Assembly: GCA_002104985.1 (NCBI GenBank)
Contig: MCGO01000162.1
Span: forward strand, 1 to 64,000
Direction: 5' to 3'
Length of the DNA: 64,000 nt
DNA from: Rhizoclosmatium globosum
Taxonomy: Eukaryota > Chytridiomycota > Chytridiomycetes > Chytridiales > Chytriomycetaceae
A program made the position numbers and the translations under genes. This document shows, piece after piece, positions 45,180-56,556 of the stretch (position 1 is its first letter; every line of letters starts with the position of its first letter). The notes under the pieces are model-generated. The model was given only the letters and a program-made list of their open reading frames with translations. It searched no databases and was not told the DNA's origin.

Positions 45180-45352
45180 ACGTTGATTTGAACGGGTTGG
45201 TTGATCAGAGAGACGCAAAACACACCTTTTGCTGCTAGTTCTGTACACACAGTCGGTCTGTTTCTGTCACAGAGGAACATACTTGGGGCATCTGATTGGT
45301 AGGGTCAGTAAATGATCACGAACAATTGACGAGGAGGGTATGGAAGGGGGGA

Positions 45353-45448
45353 GAACAAGGTGTCAGAGATCTTGGTGATAATGAAAGGTCATCAGTGCAG
45401 TCGCAAGCGACTGCTAAGGTACGATATATTCATCTTATACGATTGTTC
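45353..45448 (-). ncRNA. U24-like C/D-box snoRNA (LSU Cm1437 guide)
   Basis: Minus strand: external stem GAACAA/TTGTTC, C-like box AGATGAA (45429-45435), C' box CTGATGA (45389-45395) and D box CTGA (45363-45366). The guide ATCACCAAGATCT pairs with LSU rRNA AGATCTTGGTGGT, continuing through G-U pairs. The fifth base is the C of AGATC, matching yeast 25S Cm1437 directed by U24. An 8-bp hairpin GCAGTCGC/GCGACTGC sits just before C', where U24 normally has its second guide. Confidence 0.8.
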
Positions 45449-45651
45449 ATGTGCTTTTGGCCAAGAGAGGGTTTGCGGGTTGAGAGATGCTTACCATAAC
45501 CGAGCTTGATCAGGACAGCTTGAACAGACAAGACTCATTCCAGTGACATTAAGGAGGGTGTTCATGATGTGATGGATTTGAACACGAAAAAAGAAAAAGC
45601 GAACATGACGATTTTTAACCAAACCAAGAAAAAGGCCCGAGGCTCGTTTGA

Positions 45652-47226
45652 ATGCAACGTGATGCATCGAAGAAGTACGGATGCCCTTGGGGTTCTTTTG
45701 TTGTTTAACTCAGGCGACCACTCAGATTGAAGAATGAGATTGTTCTTGTGTCGTCCCAAATCGACATTGGAAAGAAGCTGCTTCCAATCCCACTCACTTT
45801 GACGGTCCTTGGCCAACTCAGAGACTCCCACGTGCGCGTAATCAACTTCATTCAGTCAAAGATCGAGGCTTTAAATGACTTGGAATTGGCGGGTTGGTGG
45901 GACGAACGACGCTTTCTAATCGACAAATACCCGCGCTCAGTCTGGGACAATGCGATTCGTACGCCCACTCTCTTTCTTTCTGCTCTCTTTCTTAACTGTT
46001 TCTTAACTGTTTCTTGTCCCTGACTTAGGGCATTTGATGCGGTATCAGTACCTGTCCGAATTCATAGCCACCGCAAAGACGGGGACCGATGTCCATGAAC
46101 AGAGCATTGAACTCAATGGAATCAGAAAAGACCTTGAATCAATGCAACTCCCAGACGGTCGCCCCATTTTTGTACTCCCAGACACTCCAATCTACAGCGA
46201 TTTCGTCGAATTCAGGCCGAAAGACTGGTACCAACGAAGAATCAATGCTCAAACAGAGGAAGAAACAAGTGGTGAAGAGCTTCAAGTGGTTTCAGCGAAT
46301 ACTGGCGGGAACACCGTAACCTCAAATAGTATGAGTTCATCAACGAGGTCTGGGAAGAAACGAGGAACCTACTTTGAGGGTGTTGATGATGAATTTGAAC
46401 GCGCAAAAGCTGCTTCTCTAGCAGAATCTCAAATCGGGAAGGGAAAACGAAAAGCGGTAGAGTCCTCGTCGACGCCATCGACAGCCGAAATTGTGGACCT
46501 GTGTGCTAGCGAAGACGAGGATCTCGTCGTTCCTCTTATAAAAGTCGTGAATTCATCAGCACTTCGCACGAAACCTCAAACCGATGAGCAAAAAGCTCGC
46601 GAAGTAATGGCAAACTTCAAGTCACAGTTCGGTCAAACGAATCAAGCGCCAGATCCATTTGCTTTCCCAGCCGAGGATCCAAGTCCCCAGTCGAAGAAGG
46701 CAAAGTCAAACCGTTATGCTGCACCAGGTGCCGATGACGAAAGCGATATCATTTCAGCAGAAGGCGACAAAACAAGTACGTGTTTCATCATTATTGAAAT
46801 CCATAAATATATTGGTACTGGGCAGTTCAAAATATCATGTATCCAAGTGAACCTTCAGTTAAACCCAAACGTCTCCTCGACCGAAACTTTGAAGCCCGTA
46901 CACCCTCCTTTCCGCTCTCGCACTCAATCGTTGGAGCTGGAGAGTCTCTCTTAGGGGTTGTGGGAGCTTTCGGTAACACTTTAATGGAAACTGGTCAATC
47001 CATTGGAAGGAAAATAGCAGGAAACAGCAAAAGAGTCTCAATCTGTTTCAAATGTGAGACAATGGTCCTCAACGATAACATTTGTTCTGCGTGTCGAATT
47101 GCGACCATCTCAGCGGGTGTTATTGAGGATGTTGGACCTGTGGATGCTGTTCAAGAAAGTCCAAAGCGGAAGACAATAAGCCCAAGGGTAAAAGTCGATG
47201 ATAAGGGAATCATAGTACTGGAATAA
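45652..47226 (+). CDS. Unknown protein with C-terminal zinc-ribbon-like cysteines
   Basis: Exons 45652-45674, 45714-45958, 46029-46775 and 46859-47226 join in phase to 460 codons, starting MQRDASKKRPLRLKNE. The N-terminal 130 residues look folded and helical (GWWDERRFLIDKYP, RHLMRYQYLSEFI). The middle is disordered, with an acidic hydrophobic motif EIVDLCASEDEDLVVPL that resembles a SUMO-interacting motif and a basic nuclear-signal-like KSGKKR. Near the C-terminus CFKC and CSAC, spaced about a dozen residues apart, could bind one zinc ion. I do not recognise the family. A nuclear role is only suggested by the motifs. Confidence 0.6.
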
Positions 47227-47353
47227 AAGCCATGATTCTTCAAGAATTTAGTTTTACTTAATTAGCCAAGAATGTTTGAAATACGCACCAGGTACACGGA
47301 AATAACCCTACGTTGTAAGTGACAAACTGTAATTATTCAAATAGAGAGATAAA

Positions 47354-49065
47354 TATGGAATCAATTATGTTCTCATTGTTTTTTGGTTCACGAAATCCAA
47401 CAATGCACACATCGTCAAAGTTGAAGCCGGCCTCTCCAGGCTCAACACCTCCTCGTCGAAGCTCAATATGGAGTCCTTTATACCAAGTACGTCGATTCTC
47501 AGCTCGGTTTTTGAGGAAAGAAGCTGTGCATAACCCTGCGTTTCGGTAAGTCCCTCACTCGGTTCGTTCCCTAATTCACTGTATGCTATCAGTAATCAAG
47601 ACCAATACTATGCGAAAACTTTGTGGCAAGCAATCAAAGTACGCGGTACCATTATTCCGTCTATTGCACCCGTTGTTCTTGCCGTATTCGTTCAGTCAGT
47701 TGTAGTCGCTGTTCTCTTTAAAGTCTTTGAGTTGCCAATCAATTTGGATGATAGGTTAATCATTTCGTTTTATTGTTTTGGAAGTTAATTTGGGTTTTTG
47801 GTTCAGGATGGTCAGTATGATGGGAAGCGCGATTGCAATGCTACTTTCGTTTCGAACGAACCGCAGTTTCGAGCGATACAATCAAGGATCACAACTGTGG
47901 ACTAATTTGGCAACTCAGGTTAATATGAATTTCTTCGCGGACTGTAGTCGTCATTTTCCTTACCCAAATCACAGATCCGTCACTCTTCACGCTTCATTTG
48001 GACAAATATTAACACTACAACTGAAGACGCACAAGAAGAAAAGAAACGAATCATGAAACTCCTCCTCGCAACCGCAGTTGCCACAAAACACGCGCTTCGT
48101 GGCGTAGATCCATACCTATTCCAAGACCTCAACCAACTCCTCCCCGCCGATTTCACCACAACCGGTCAACAAACTCCCCGCCTTCGCCGACCCATCAATC
48201 TACTTACAACAGTCGGCAGTGCACCATCGCTCTCAAACTCCATCGACAACATGTTCAAGCAACAAGAATCCCCTGTCGGCACACCAACAAAGCGCCACAG
48301 CATCCCCTTAGAAAACTTTGAAATGCCACCCCCACTACCCCCGAAATTCTCCATGAACACTGCACCACGCACACGTCGAGCCTCCTTCTCCCCAACATCC
48401 CCACCCCTCCCCGCATCCCTCCGTCGAAAGTGTTCAGGAAACCCAATCAACGCACCCCTTGACATTCTCCACCATATAACATTCTACCTCCGCGCGCAAC
48501 GGAAACTCGGGACACTCGCGGCTGAAGACGCGGGTCAGACGTTGGGAGCTGTTTCGGCAGCGATCGATAGCGTTACCAAGTTTGAGCAGATTTTGTATTT
48601 CCCTGTTCCGGGACGTATGAGGTTCATATTAAGCAGGTGCTTGTGTTGTATTTTATTTTGTTGCCGTTTCAGCTTGTGAAGCCGTTGGTGAGTTGGTTTG
48701 TTTTCCTGTTTGGACTGATGGTTGTGAAATAGGGCTATGCCATGATACTCGCAACGTTCATTATGTCGATCACGTTTTTCGGGACGGATGCGATTGCGGG
48801 TGAAATCAGTGATCCATTTGGGAACGATGAAAACGACTTGCCGTTGGATTACTTTTGTTTCAAGTTGCAAGACGACCTTGAGTACGTGATGGATCAAGGG
48901 TTTGAGGGCGTTTCGTTGGGCGTTGGGAGCAGTGATGAGGATGTTTTGGTGAGCAGTAATGGTGGCGCGGTTGGTGTTGGGAAATCAAAGTCTGGGTCTG
49001 ACGCAAACAGTGCAGCGAAAGTGCAGCAGAGTGGGATATCAATGCAGCTGCGAAAGAGGAAGTGA
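47354..49065 (+). CDS. Bestrophin-family (UPF0187/RFP-TM) membrane channel
   Basis: Several exons. Membrane helices IIPSIAPVVLAVFVQSVVVAVLF and MVSMMGSAIAMLLSF are followed by the family signature FRTNRSFERYNQGSQLW. The C-terminal part keeps GYAMILATFIMSITFFGTDA, then IAGEISDPFGNDENDLPLD, the bestrophin Ca2+-clasp-like region. A long Pro/Ser-rich insert (about 48100-48440) separates the halves. The bacterial and fungal members form pentameric anion or cation channels. Introns fall near 47549-47593, 47753-47806, 47919-47974 and 48634-48733. The last 50 residues are low complexity. Confidence 0.8.
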
Positions 49066-49174
49066 ATGTGAATAGGTGTTGGGTTGCAATCATTCATTTA
49101 CTGACACTGCTGCACATACATCGAATAAAACTGCGCAAATACAATAAGACACCCTCTGCAACAAACTGCCAGTC

Positions 49175-49627
<453 letters not shown>

Positions 49628-49907
49628 GATTTGATTTTTGGGGAAGTTTTAGCCACCCTTCTTAGTCAATTCTAACTATGAACTTTGGAGTCAACAAGTT
49701 CCCGAGTCAACCTAAGGAAGCCTGGGAATTCTATTGCTCGGTTGTAATAGAATAGGGAGTACAATGTTTACATGTCACAAGCTAAGTAAGTGAAATATCT
49801 TTACAATACATAAATGCAAGATTTAATGCGCTAAACTGGCATGAAATGCTTGATTTGCACTTAACGAAACGGATTAGAATTCAGTCTCATCCAATCGAAG
49901 ATAAACC

Positions 49908-50724
49908 TCACCTATCCAATTCAAAAAGCAACTGCCGAGTTTGTTCCTCTGTTAATCCATCACTCGCTTTCATTTTATGCAGCGTAATAAGCCAGTTTCT
50001 CAACCGCGTCTTGTGGATTTCGTCAAACTCCTTTGGAAGGCCTTGGATTTTGTTGAGGAATTGAATCAGATCAGAGAGAAGCGGGTGGAGTTGATCCATG
50101 GCTGTAAGATTCAGTTTTATGCAGTCCATGAGTGTAATGAAGCACTATTGTTGGTGCATAGGAGTTTTAGTTGGAATATTGAGCGGGAATCAGCCTATAC
50201 ACTCGACAACGAGTGTACGACACCAGGAATGTAAAGTACACACCGTTGTGATATCCGCCACAATCTTTACATGCGCTCGCGATGATGCTCCAGAGTCGGC
50301 GACGGCATGTTCCACGGTGGCTGGCACCCCGATTTCAATGAGTCTCTTTGTAGCAGCAGGACATATTAACTGGTGCATGTAACATGATACAGTAAGCAAG
50401 GATACACTGAAATGCTTTGATAGGGTACAATGTATACCTTGTACTCGCGCATAAACTGGTCGATATTCGTCCCCGAAGGCAGCAGGTCCCTCGCCGTTTT
50501 AAACTGGGCAATAAGACGGGTGCAGTGGGTGGTGTAGCTGCATTCAAAGTCAGCGAACCGAGCCATCCAATCCAAATTCAAAGTCGTTTTAACTCGTTCG
50601 CTGAAACCGCATCTCGAATGTACGCCTTTTCAAGCGCCTCAGTCGTGACAAGAATGCTGAACAAGTCTGCGCACGAATCAAGGTTTTCGGTTTCACGTTG
50701 CGTCAGTTTGATTATTGTGTCCAT
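49908..50724 (-). CDS. VPS28: VPS28, ESCRT-I subunit
   Basis: Exons 50724-50594, 50537-50438, 50369-50244 and 50144-49908 give 197 codons, close to the usual ESCRT-I VPS28 size. Conserved segments are DSCADLFSILVTTEALEKAY, RLIAQFKTARDLL, CPAATKRLIEIGVPATVEH, then LNLTAMDQLHPLLSDLIQFL and WLITLHKMKASDGLTEEQ, ending in RQLLFELD. The C-terminal four-helix bundle that recruits ESCRT-II and ESCRT-III is complete. It acts in multivesicular body sorting. Confidence 0.95.
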
Positions 50725-50769
50725 TTGAATTCGATTTGTTTGTTTTTTGAAAGAGTAGAAAAAGTAGAA

Positions 50770-53276
50770 ATGAAGGTTGTTGCTCTGCTCAGGTTTCTTG
50801 CCTTCTCTTTCTTTGCCCTTTGTCCACTTAAACTTGAGGCTAATCATGCAATAGTGGAGGCAAAGACTCTTGCTTCAACATGATGCATTGTGTTGCAAAT
50901 GGCCATGAGGTTTGACAGTAAACCTTAACACTCAAGCTTCAGCTTTACCTTACCCTCCTCCATCTCACCCTACAGATCGTGGCTCTTGCAAACCTATACT
51001 CACAAGTATCCGAAAACAAAGAAGGTTCCCCACATCCATAAAAACTGCAAACCAACTTCTGACATCACTCATCCAGAAATCGATTCATTCATGTACCAAA
51101 CTGTTGGATCCAACGACGTTGTTCCTATGATTGCTCAATGCCTCGATTTACCCCTCTACCGCCGCCTCATTCGCGGAACATCCCTGTCAGTCGATATGGA
51201 ATACACTTCGTCTCCAAACGATGAAGTCGAAGACTTGTTTCTGCTTCTCCAAGACGTTAAAAAATCCAACCCTGATATCACTGCGATCTCAGTTGGTGCG
51301 ATTCTCTCGTCATACCAACGCATTCGTGTCGAAAACGTGGCTGGGAGGTTGGGGATGACTGTATTGAGTTACTTGTGGCAAGGGAATCAACGGGAACTGG
51401 TTCAAGGAATGCTGGACACCGGGGTTGTTGCCGTTTTGGCAAAAGTAGCTGCTGTTGGACTTGATACAACACATCTCGGAAAAACTCTTGCAGAAGTGTA
51501 TCCGCTACTATTGAAGCTTGAAGAGCGATTCGGCGTACACGTGTGTGGCGAAGGAGGCGAATACGAGACAGTCGTTCTTGATTGCCCACTCTTCAAGAAA
51601 CGACTTGAAATCCTTGAAAAGGAAGTTGTTGTACATTCTCAAGATTCTTATGAAGTTGTAGCGTACCTCCGGTTCAAACAGCTCCAAATCGTTGATAAAT
51701 CCGAATGGGGACTCACCGAAGATCTCACGACACGTTTACTAGAATCAGGTTCCCACAACACCTTCACAACCCACGATACACGCTCCCTCGTCAAAAAATG
51801 CCAATCCGCACCTCAACACCTTCCATCCCCACCTTCTCCATCCCACCACCATCCAACTCCTCCCCAAACCCCTCCATCAACAAAACCGGCGCCTACATCT
51901 CAATCTCAAACATTCGCGCACGTACACCCGGAACAGTGCAACAAGAAACCCACGACTGCATGTCCCAACTCATCCACCACCTCAAAACCCACAACCTAAC
52001 TCCCTCAAACATAACGTCCATGCATCTATACGTCGCCGACATGTCTGAATTCGCAGCCCTAAACGCCGTATACGGGTCCTATTTTGGCGTGAACCCGCCG
52101 ACACGTGTGACTGTACAAGTCGGGTTCCCAGTTGGCGAGGAATGCCGGATTCAGATGGATTGTCTCGCGTTTGATCACGCGGAGTCTGAAAAGAAGTGGA
52201 GAAAGAGTGTGATGCATGTGCAGGGAGTGTCATATTGGGCGTAAGTGTGGATTTTATGTAGCGGCGAAAGTTAACATGTTGTGACAGTCCTTCCAACATT
52301 GGACCGTACTCTCAAACGCACAAGTTGAACGATCACCTTCATGTTGCTGGTCAAATCGGACTTATTCCACATAAAATGACGCTTCCAGAGCTGTCCACTG
52401 ACCCAACATCTCTAGACCAACTTGTCGCCGAGTCTCTCATTTGCTTCAACAATCTGTCTGCGATCGCTGATGTTCAAGGTGTTAAGTTTCCAGAAGATAT
52501 CGCTGGTGTCGTTTGTTTTGTAAGGAGGGTTGAGTTGTTGAATGCTGTTCGGGTGCTTTGTGAAGAAAAGATTGAGGTGAGTCTAGTTCACCAAAAGGTA
52601 GCCGGGTTGGCACTTAAACCACAAGACCGTAGGGCTTCAACAAAGTTTCAAGCTTGTTTTTGGTTGTACCTGTCTTGCCAAGGTCTTGCGCTGTTGAGTA
52701 CCAAGTACTGTTCCAAAGTCCGAATGATTTGATTGTTGAGGATGATGATGATGACGATGAAGGAAATGCTGTTGTACTACCAAAAATTGCCCAAGTCTTA
52801 CGAGGTGTGTGTTTCATTTTTCTGGTATTTTCTTGTTATTGACAAGTAAGTAGAATCGAAAACTGCTGTTCTAAATGGAGACACAAGTATTAACGCTACC
52901 GTTTCAAGCTGGTTACGCGGATCTATGACATGTGTGACTGGTGTTCTATCAGTTTCAGGTATGGGAAATTGTCTCGTCAATGTTGTGACATTAATGCCTC
53001 ATCTCAGATGGAGCCTCTTCTATCGAGCAAAATCATGTAAACCTTCTCATGGCGCCTCTCGTTGAAGTCCTTCAATCCACATTCTCAAAACTGAAGGCAG
53101 AACCAGTTGTAATCAAATTCTTTCATCGAAAAGAGATTTCAAGAGAAATCATTTCGACGTCTGTTGCTCCTTATTTCAAGTGTGGGATTTCTATTGTCCC
53201 AGTGGATGCTGTCGGAGTAGAAGGTGAAGGTTGTGGATTGGTTGGAGTCCATGTTGTGTTTCCACATCGTTCATAA
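50770..53276 (+). CDS. DPH6: Diphthine-ammonia ligase with RidA domains (DPH6), frameshifted
   Basis: The start MKVVALL leads into the PP-loop SGGKDSCFNMM, split by an intron after CTCAG. Then ANGHEIVALANLY, DSFMYQTVGSNDVV and GEGGEYETVVLDCPLFKKRL follow. That is the ATP-pyrophosphatase domain that amidates diphthine on EF2. Downstream are two RidA/YjgF-like domains (TGAYISISNIRA.., HLHVAGQIGLIP..), as in yeast Dph6. Two single-base losses break the frame. One is near 50995, before the DSFMYQ exon part. The other is in the A6 run at 51794-51799, where an A7 would read LVKKMPIRTS and restore continuity. Confidence 0.85.
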
Positions 53277-53383
53277 CGCAGATTTAATAAATAAGTTACG
53301 AAACTATGCTCAAAGTTTACACGGGTTTATTGAATACAAAATCATCGACAATTAGGAACTAGAAGAAAACAACATTGATGTAA

Positions 53384-54889
53384 TCACATAAACGCCATGG
53401 CAGGTTGTTGCTGCTGCATCCCTTGCTGTTGCTGCTCCTGATCCCTCGGCACCCGATTATACAAATAGTCATCACTCTCCGGAAACAAACTGGCAAAGAA
53501 ATCATGCACAAAGTAGTACACCTCCTGAAACAAACTCGGTTCCCAATGCCCACCAGTCTCCAACGCAACCTGCTGCTGCACTGCTGCAACAACAGACGCA
53601 CGCCGTTGTTGTTGGGCAGGAAGGACAGGGTATTGTTGGATCCACCATGCACGGAGTTGGAAGAGCCAGAAGAGTGATGCGGCTGAAATGATAATCATGG
53701 ACCTGTTTGTGATTTTCCCGCGTGTGATCATGTAGACGAGGAAGCAGAGTTTGATGAGAAGGTACACTGGGTGTTCGACGCGTCGGCGGAGGGCTATTTG
53801 GAGGGCTGCATCGTTGTTTGCGCCTTGCACGCCGGCAGCTGTGTAAGAGGGGGAAAAGAGTTAGGCAATTCGTTACGACGATAAAAGAAACTATTGATGA
53901 ATCCTCACCTGCGAGGGCTTGCTGTTGTTGTTGAACTGCAAGGAGAGCTGCTGCATCCCCGAATTCATCGTCATCGTGGTCGGCAAATAGATTTTGAAGG
54001 AAACCTGCTAGGTTTCCTGCGATTCCTCGAGGGGTTGTGGCTGCTGTTGTTGTTGAGGTGGTTGTGCAGGCTGTGGAGGTTGTGGAGCGGGGAGTGCTGC
54101 TTGAAGAGGCTGCAGAGTAGCAGGTGCGACAGCAGGGGTACGAGTGGGACTTGGAGGAGATGGTACAGGTGCAGTTATGGAAGGAGTGGGGGAAGGTAGT
54201 TCAATCGAACGGGGAGTCTGTTGGATAACATTTGAAGTTGAAGATGAGACAGGGATAGATGATGAAGAGGCCGTCGTAGATGCAATATTGGATTGTTGTG
54301 GTTGTTGTGGCACTTGTGAGTGGAGGGAGGCACCACCATTTGGAGCAAGTGAGGCTTCCCACTAATAGAATCCCAGGTTAGAATAAGCACCTTCTCAACT
54401 AAAAGCACACGTACTCCACGAGAACAACGACTGGAGGGGGCAAAGCAAGTGACAGTTCGAACCGCCTAACCATATCGTCCATGTGACTCTTCAAGTGATC
54501 CTCCTTCATCAATTCCTTCTTCTTCTTCTCGTCCGTCTTTCCTCCACCAACACCAGCACCAGCACCAACAACCGAACCCGAACCCGAATCAACCACGGCC
54601 ACAACCAAGTGCACCACGCCAACCAAGTCGCCGACTTTGTCCGAATCGCAAACCAGTTTTCCGGCGCAGACGAGGCGCTGCGACGACGGCGGCGGGCGCA
54701 GCGGATGCGCCACAAAAAGATGCGCTTTGAATTCGGCGGCCGTTGCTTTTGGACAAAGGTTAGTTGTTTGCTTAGTCAACTCTCTCGCTCTCTCGGCTTA
54801 CTATTCACGGGCACTGTCGCGGTGAAGTCGGCTTGGTCCGATGCCGCTGTCTTGATGGTGATGGAAATCGTCGATGGGGTTGACGTCAT
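53384..54889 (-). CDS. HERPUD-like ER membrane protein with ubiquitin-like domain
   Basis: Exons 54889-54802, 54745-54411, 54361-53909 and 53838-53384 total 1331 nt, one short of 444 codons. The missing base fits the C4 run near 54028, where the frame jumps. An N-terminal ubiquitin-like domain has SITIKTAASDQADFTATV, FKAHLFVAHPL, PSSQRLVCAGKLVCD and a closing VHLVV strand. A Pro/Gln-rich linker leads to NLAGFLQNLFADHD and two hydrophobic segments (VYLLIKLCFLVYMI, SMIIISAASLFWLFQL). Ubiquitin-like head plus membrane hairpin is the HERPUD/Usa1 build, an ERAD scaffold. Family membership is inferred from architecture. Confidence 0.65.
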
Positions 54890-55092
54890 TGTTTGCGAAC
54901 AAGGTTTTGCGACGTGGCGATACAACTTACAATATCACAAACAAAACAAGATCGGTGAAGGCATCTTCTTTCGACCTTCGTTCAAAAAGCTCAACACTGA
55001 GAAAGTTAGATGCTCTGGCCAGAAGTCCACCATCCACCAACACAACTCCGCCCTTTCTCCTTCAACCGGCTAGGAACAACTCCAAAACGTAT

Positions 55093-55164
55093 TGCCCATT
55101 GGCGGGATTGATCCACCGACCTTTGCATTACAAGTGCAACGCTCTACCACTGAGCTAAACGGGC
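55093..55164 (-). tRNA. tRNA-Thr (UGU), second copy
   Basis: Identical over the whole tRNA to the copy at 24680-24751, with the same anticodon TGT and no intron. Flanking sequence differs apart from a few bases, so it is not part of a large segmental duplication. Confidence 0.95.
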
Positions 55165-55169
55165 TGGAC

Positions 55170-55725
55170 ATTTGATCATAAACAAACATATCGCCGTACA
55201 AAACGCTACTGTCTTAAAACAATCATCAAATATGTATGAAATTGTCAATTGATCGGTATTCTCTAAGGCCGTTGGTATTTCAATGGTGAATCAATAGAGA
55301 GGAGCAATACAGTGTTCCCTTAGTCTTATGAAGTATGCGGCAGTGTTTCTTAAAAATACGGATGTAAAGAGTGATTGTTTAAAACTTTGGACAAGTTTTG
55401 TTGATGGTGCATACGTGAGCGAAATCATATCGCCTGAATCAAGAAGACAAATCAACTTTGCAGCCACTTTTTAATTCTTATCACTGGAAACTAGAAACGA
55501 AGATTTTCATTATACGTGTCTTTTCTTGTGCATCTGTGAAGTGACGATGTACGTTTCTTGAACTGCGTATGTGAGGTGACGAGTATAAATTCACTAAGAC
55601 GCAGATAGAAGCAAGAGAAATCATTTCAACGGATATAATGCAAATTTATTTTATATTTTTATTATTTCATCTCTATACATTGCCTCAGTGGCAACCAGAA
55701 TTTGAAGTAATACTATCGACATAAA
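55170..55725. other. Gene-free interval between tRNAs
   Basis: AT-rich spacer between tRNA-Thr and tRNA-Val. No ORF with recognisable content and no repeat of note. Confidence 0.4.
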
Positions 55726-55729
55726 CTTA

Positions 55730-55804
55730 GGTTCCGTGGTGTAGTTGGTTTATCACACCAGTCTAACACACTGGTGGTCCCCAGTTCGAGCCTGGGCGGA
55801 GCCA
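55730..55804 (+). tRNA. tRNA-Val (AAC)
   Basis: The acceptor GGTTCCG pairs with CGGAGCC (one U-G). The anticodon stem CCAGT/ACTGG holds loop CTAACAC with anticodon AAC. The T arm CCCAG/CTGGG has loop TTCGAGC. D-arm residues AGTTGGTTTATCAC are normal for this isoacceptor. No intron. Confidence 0.95.
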
Positions 55805-55809
55805 CGCTT

Positions 55810-56310
55810 TTGCACTGTATGAGTGTGAGGGGTAGTTGTGGGTGCAGAAGTGTTGATTATGCATGGATTGGAATTAGGTGAAGGAGGGAATATCTAGCAC
55901 CTCTCAGCACAAATTGAATGTCTTTCTGTTTAATAGAATCTTAATTGCATGAGATTTGTTGCCTCATAAGCTGTGTATCGGACTGTCCGACTTGGCGCAC
56001 GTTATCATTTGGAAGAAAATCTTGGCAGGAATCACGCGTAATTCAACGAAATAGCGCCTTAATGTGCTATATAGTATATCATAGAACTGGACTGAATCAG
56101 AAATTTCAGCTGTGGATCTGTGGATGGGACCAATTGCAGCTCATTCCGCTTAATACGACGTCGCGGTATAAGTCCTCAATGAATCTACTACCGCATCCTA
56201 ATTTTGATTCTTAATTACATTTTCGTATGGTAAGGGCACATATGTGCCAGGAAGAACTTAGAATCAAACTTGAATACACATCAACTCCAATATTCCCAGC
56301 TAACGAAAAA
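55810..56310. other. Gene-free interval between tRNAs
   Basis: An 89-codon ORF exists but has no domain or codon pattern like the neighbours. Nothing else seen. Confidence 0.4.
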
Positions 56311-56312
56311 CG

Positions 56313-56384
56313 TGGAGTCACAGGGGATTGAACCCTGGGCCTCATGCATGCGAAGCAGGCGCTCTACCACTGAGCTATAACCCC
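56313..56384 (-). tRNA. tRNA-Ala (CGC)
   Basis: The reverse complement starts GGGGTTATAGCTCAGTGGT. Acceptor pairing with TGACTCC places a G3-U70 pair, the alanine identity element. Anticodon loop TTCGCAT gives CGC. The T stem CAGGG/CCCTG is perfect. The anticodon stem CCTGC/GCATG has one mismatch (C28-U42). No intron. Confidence 0.9.
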
Positions 56385-56556
56385 TGTTGGACTGGGTTCG
56401 TGAAGAGAGTTATGTTTTCAGTATCTACAGTAGAAATGGCATTGAGACCTGATTTATTGCATACTGCATCTCATTTAGTGCATTAGGAAAATAACTCAGT
56501 GTAGAACCTGTGTTGGAAAGGAATTTAAGGTTTTAGTTCAACTTCAAAACAACAAC

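Noticed and set aside
51780..51999. Independent C-terminus for DPH6 ending at 51999
   Set aside because: The last 60 codons are Pro/Thr low complexity out of frame with the RidA domain that overlaps them; a one-base loss in an A run explains it better.
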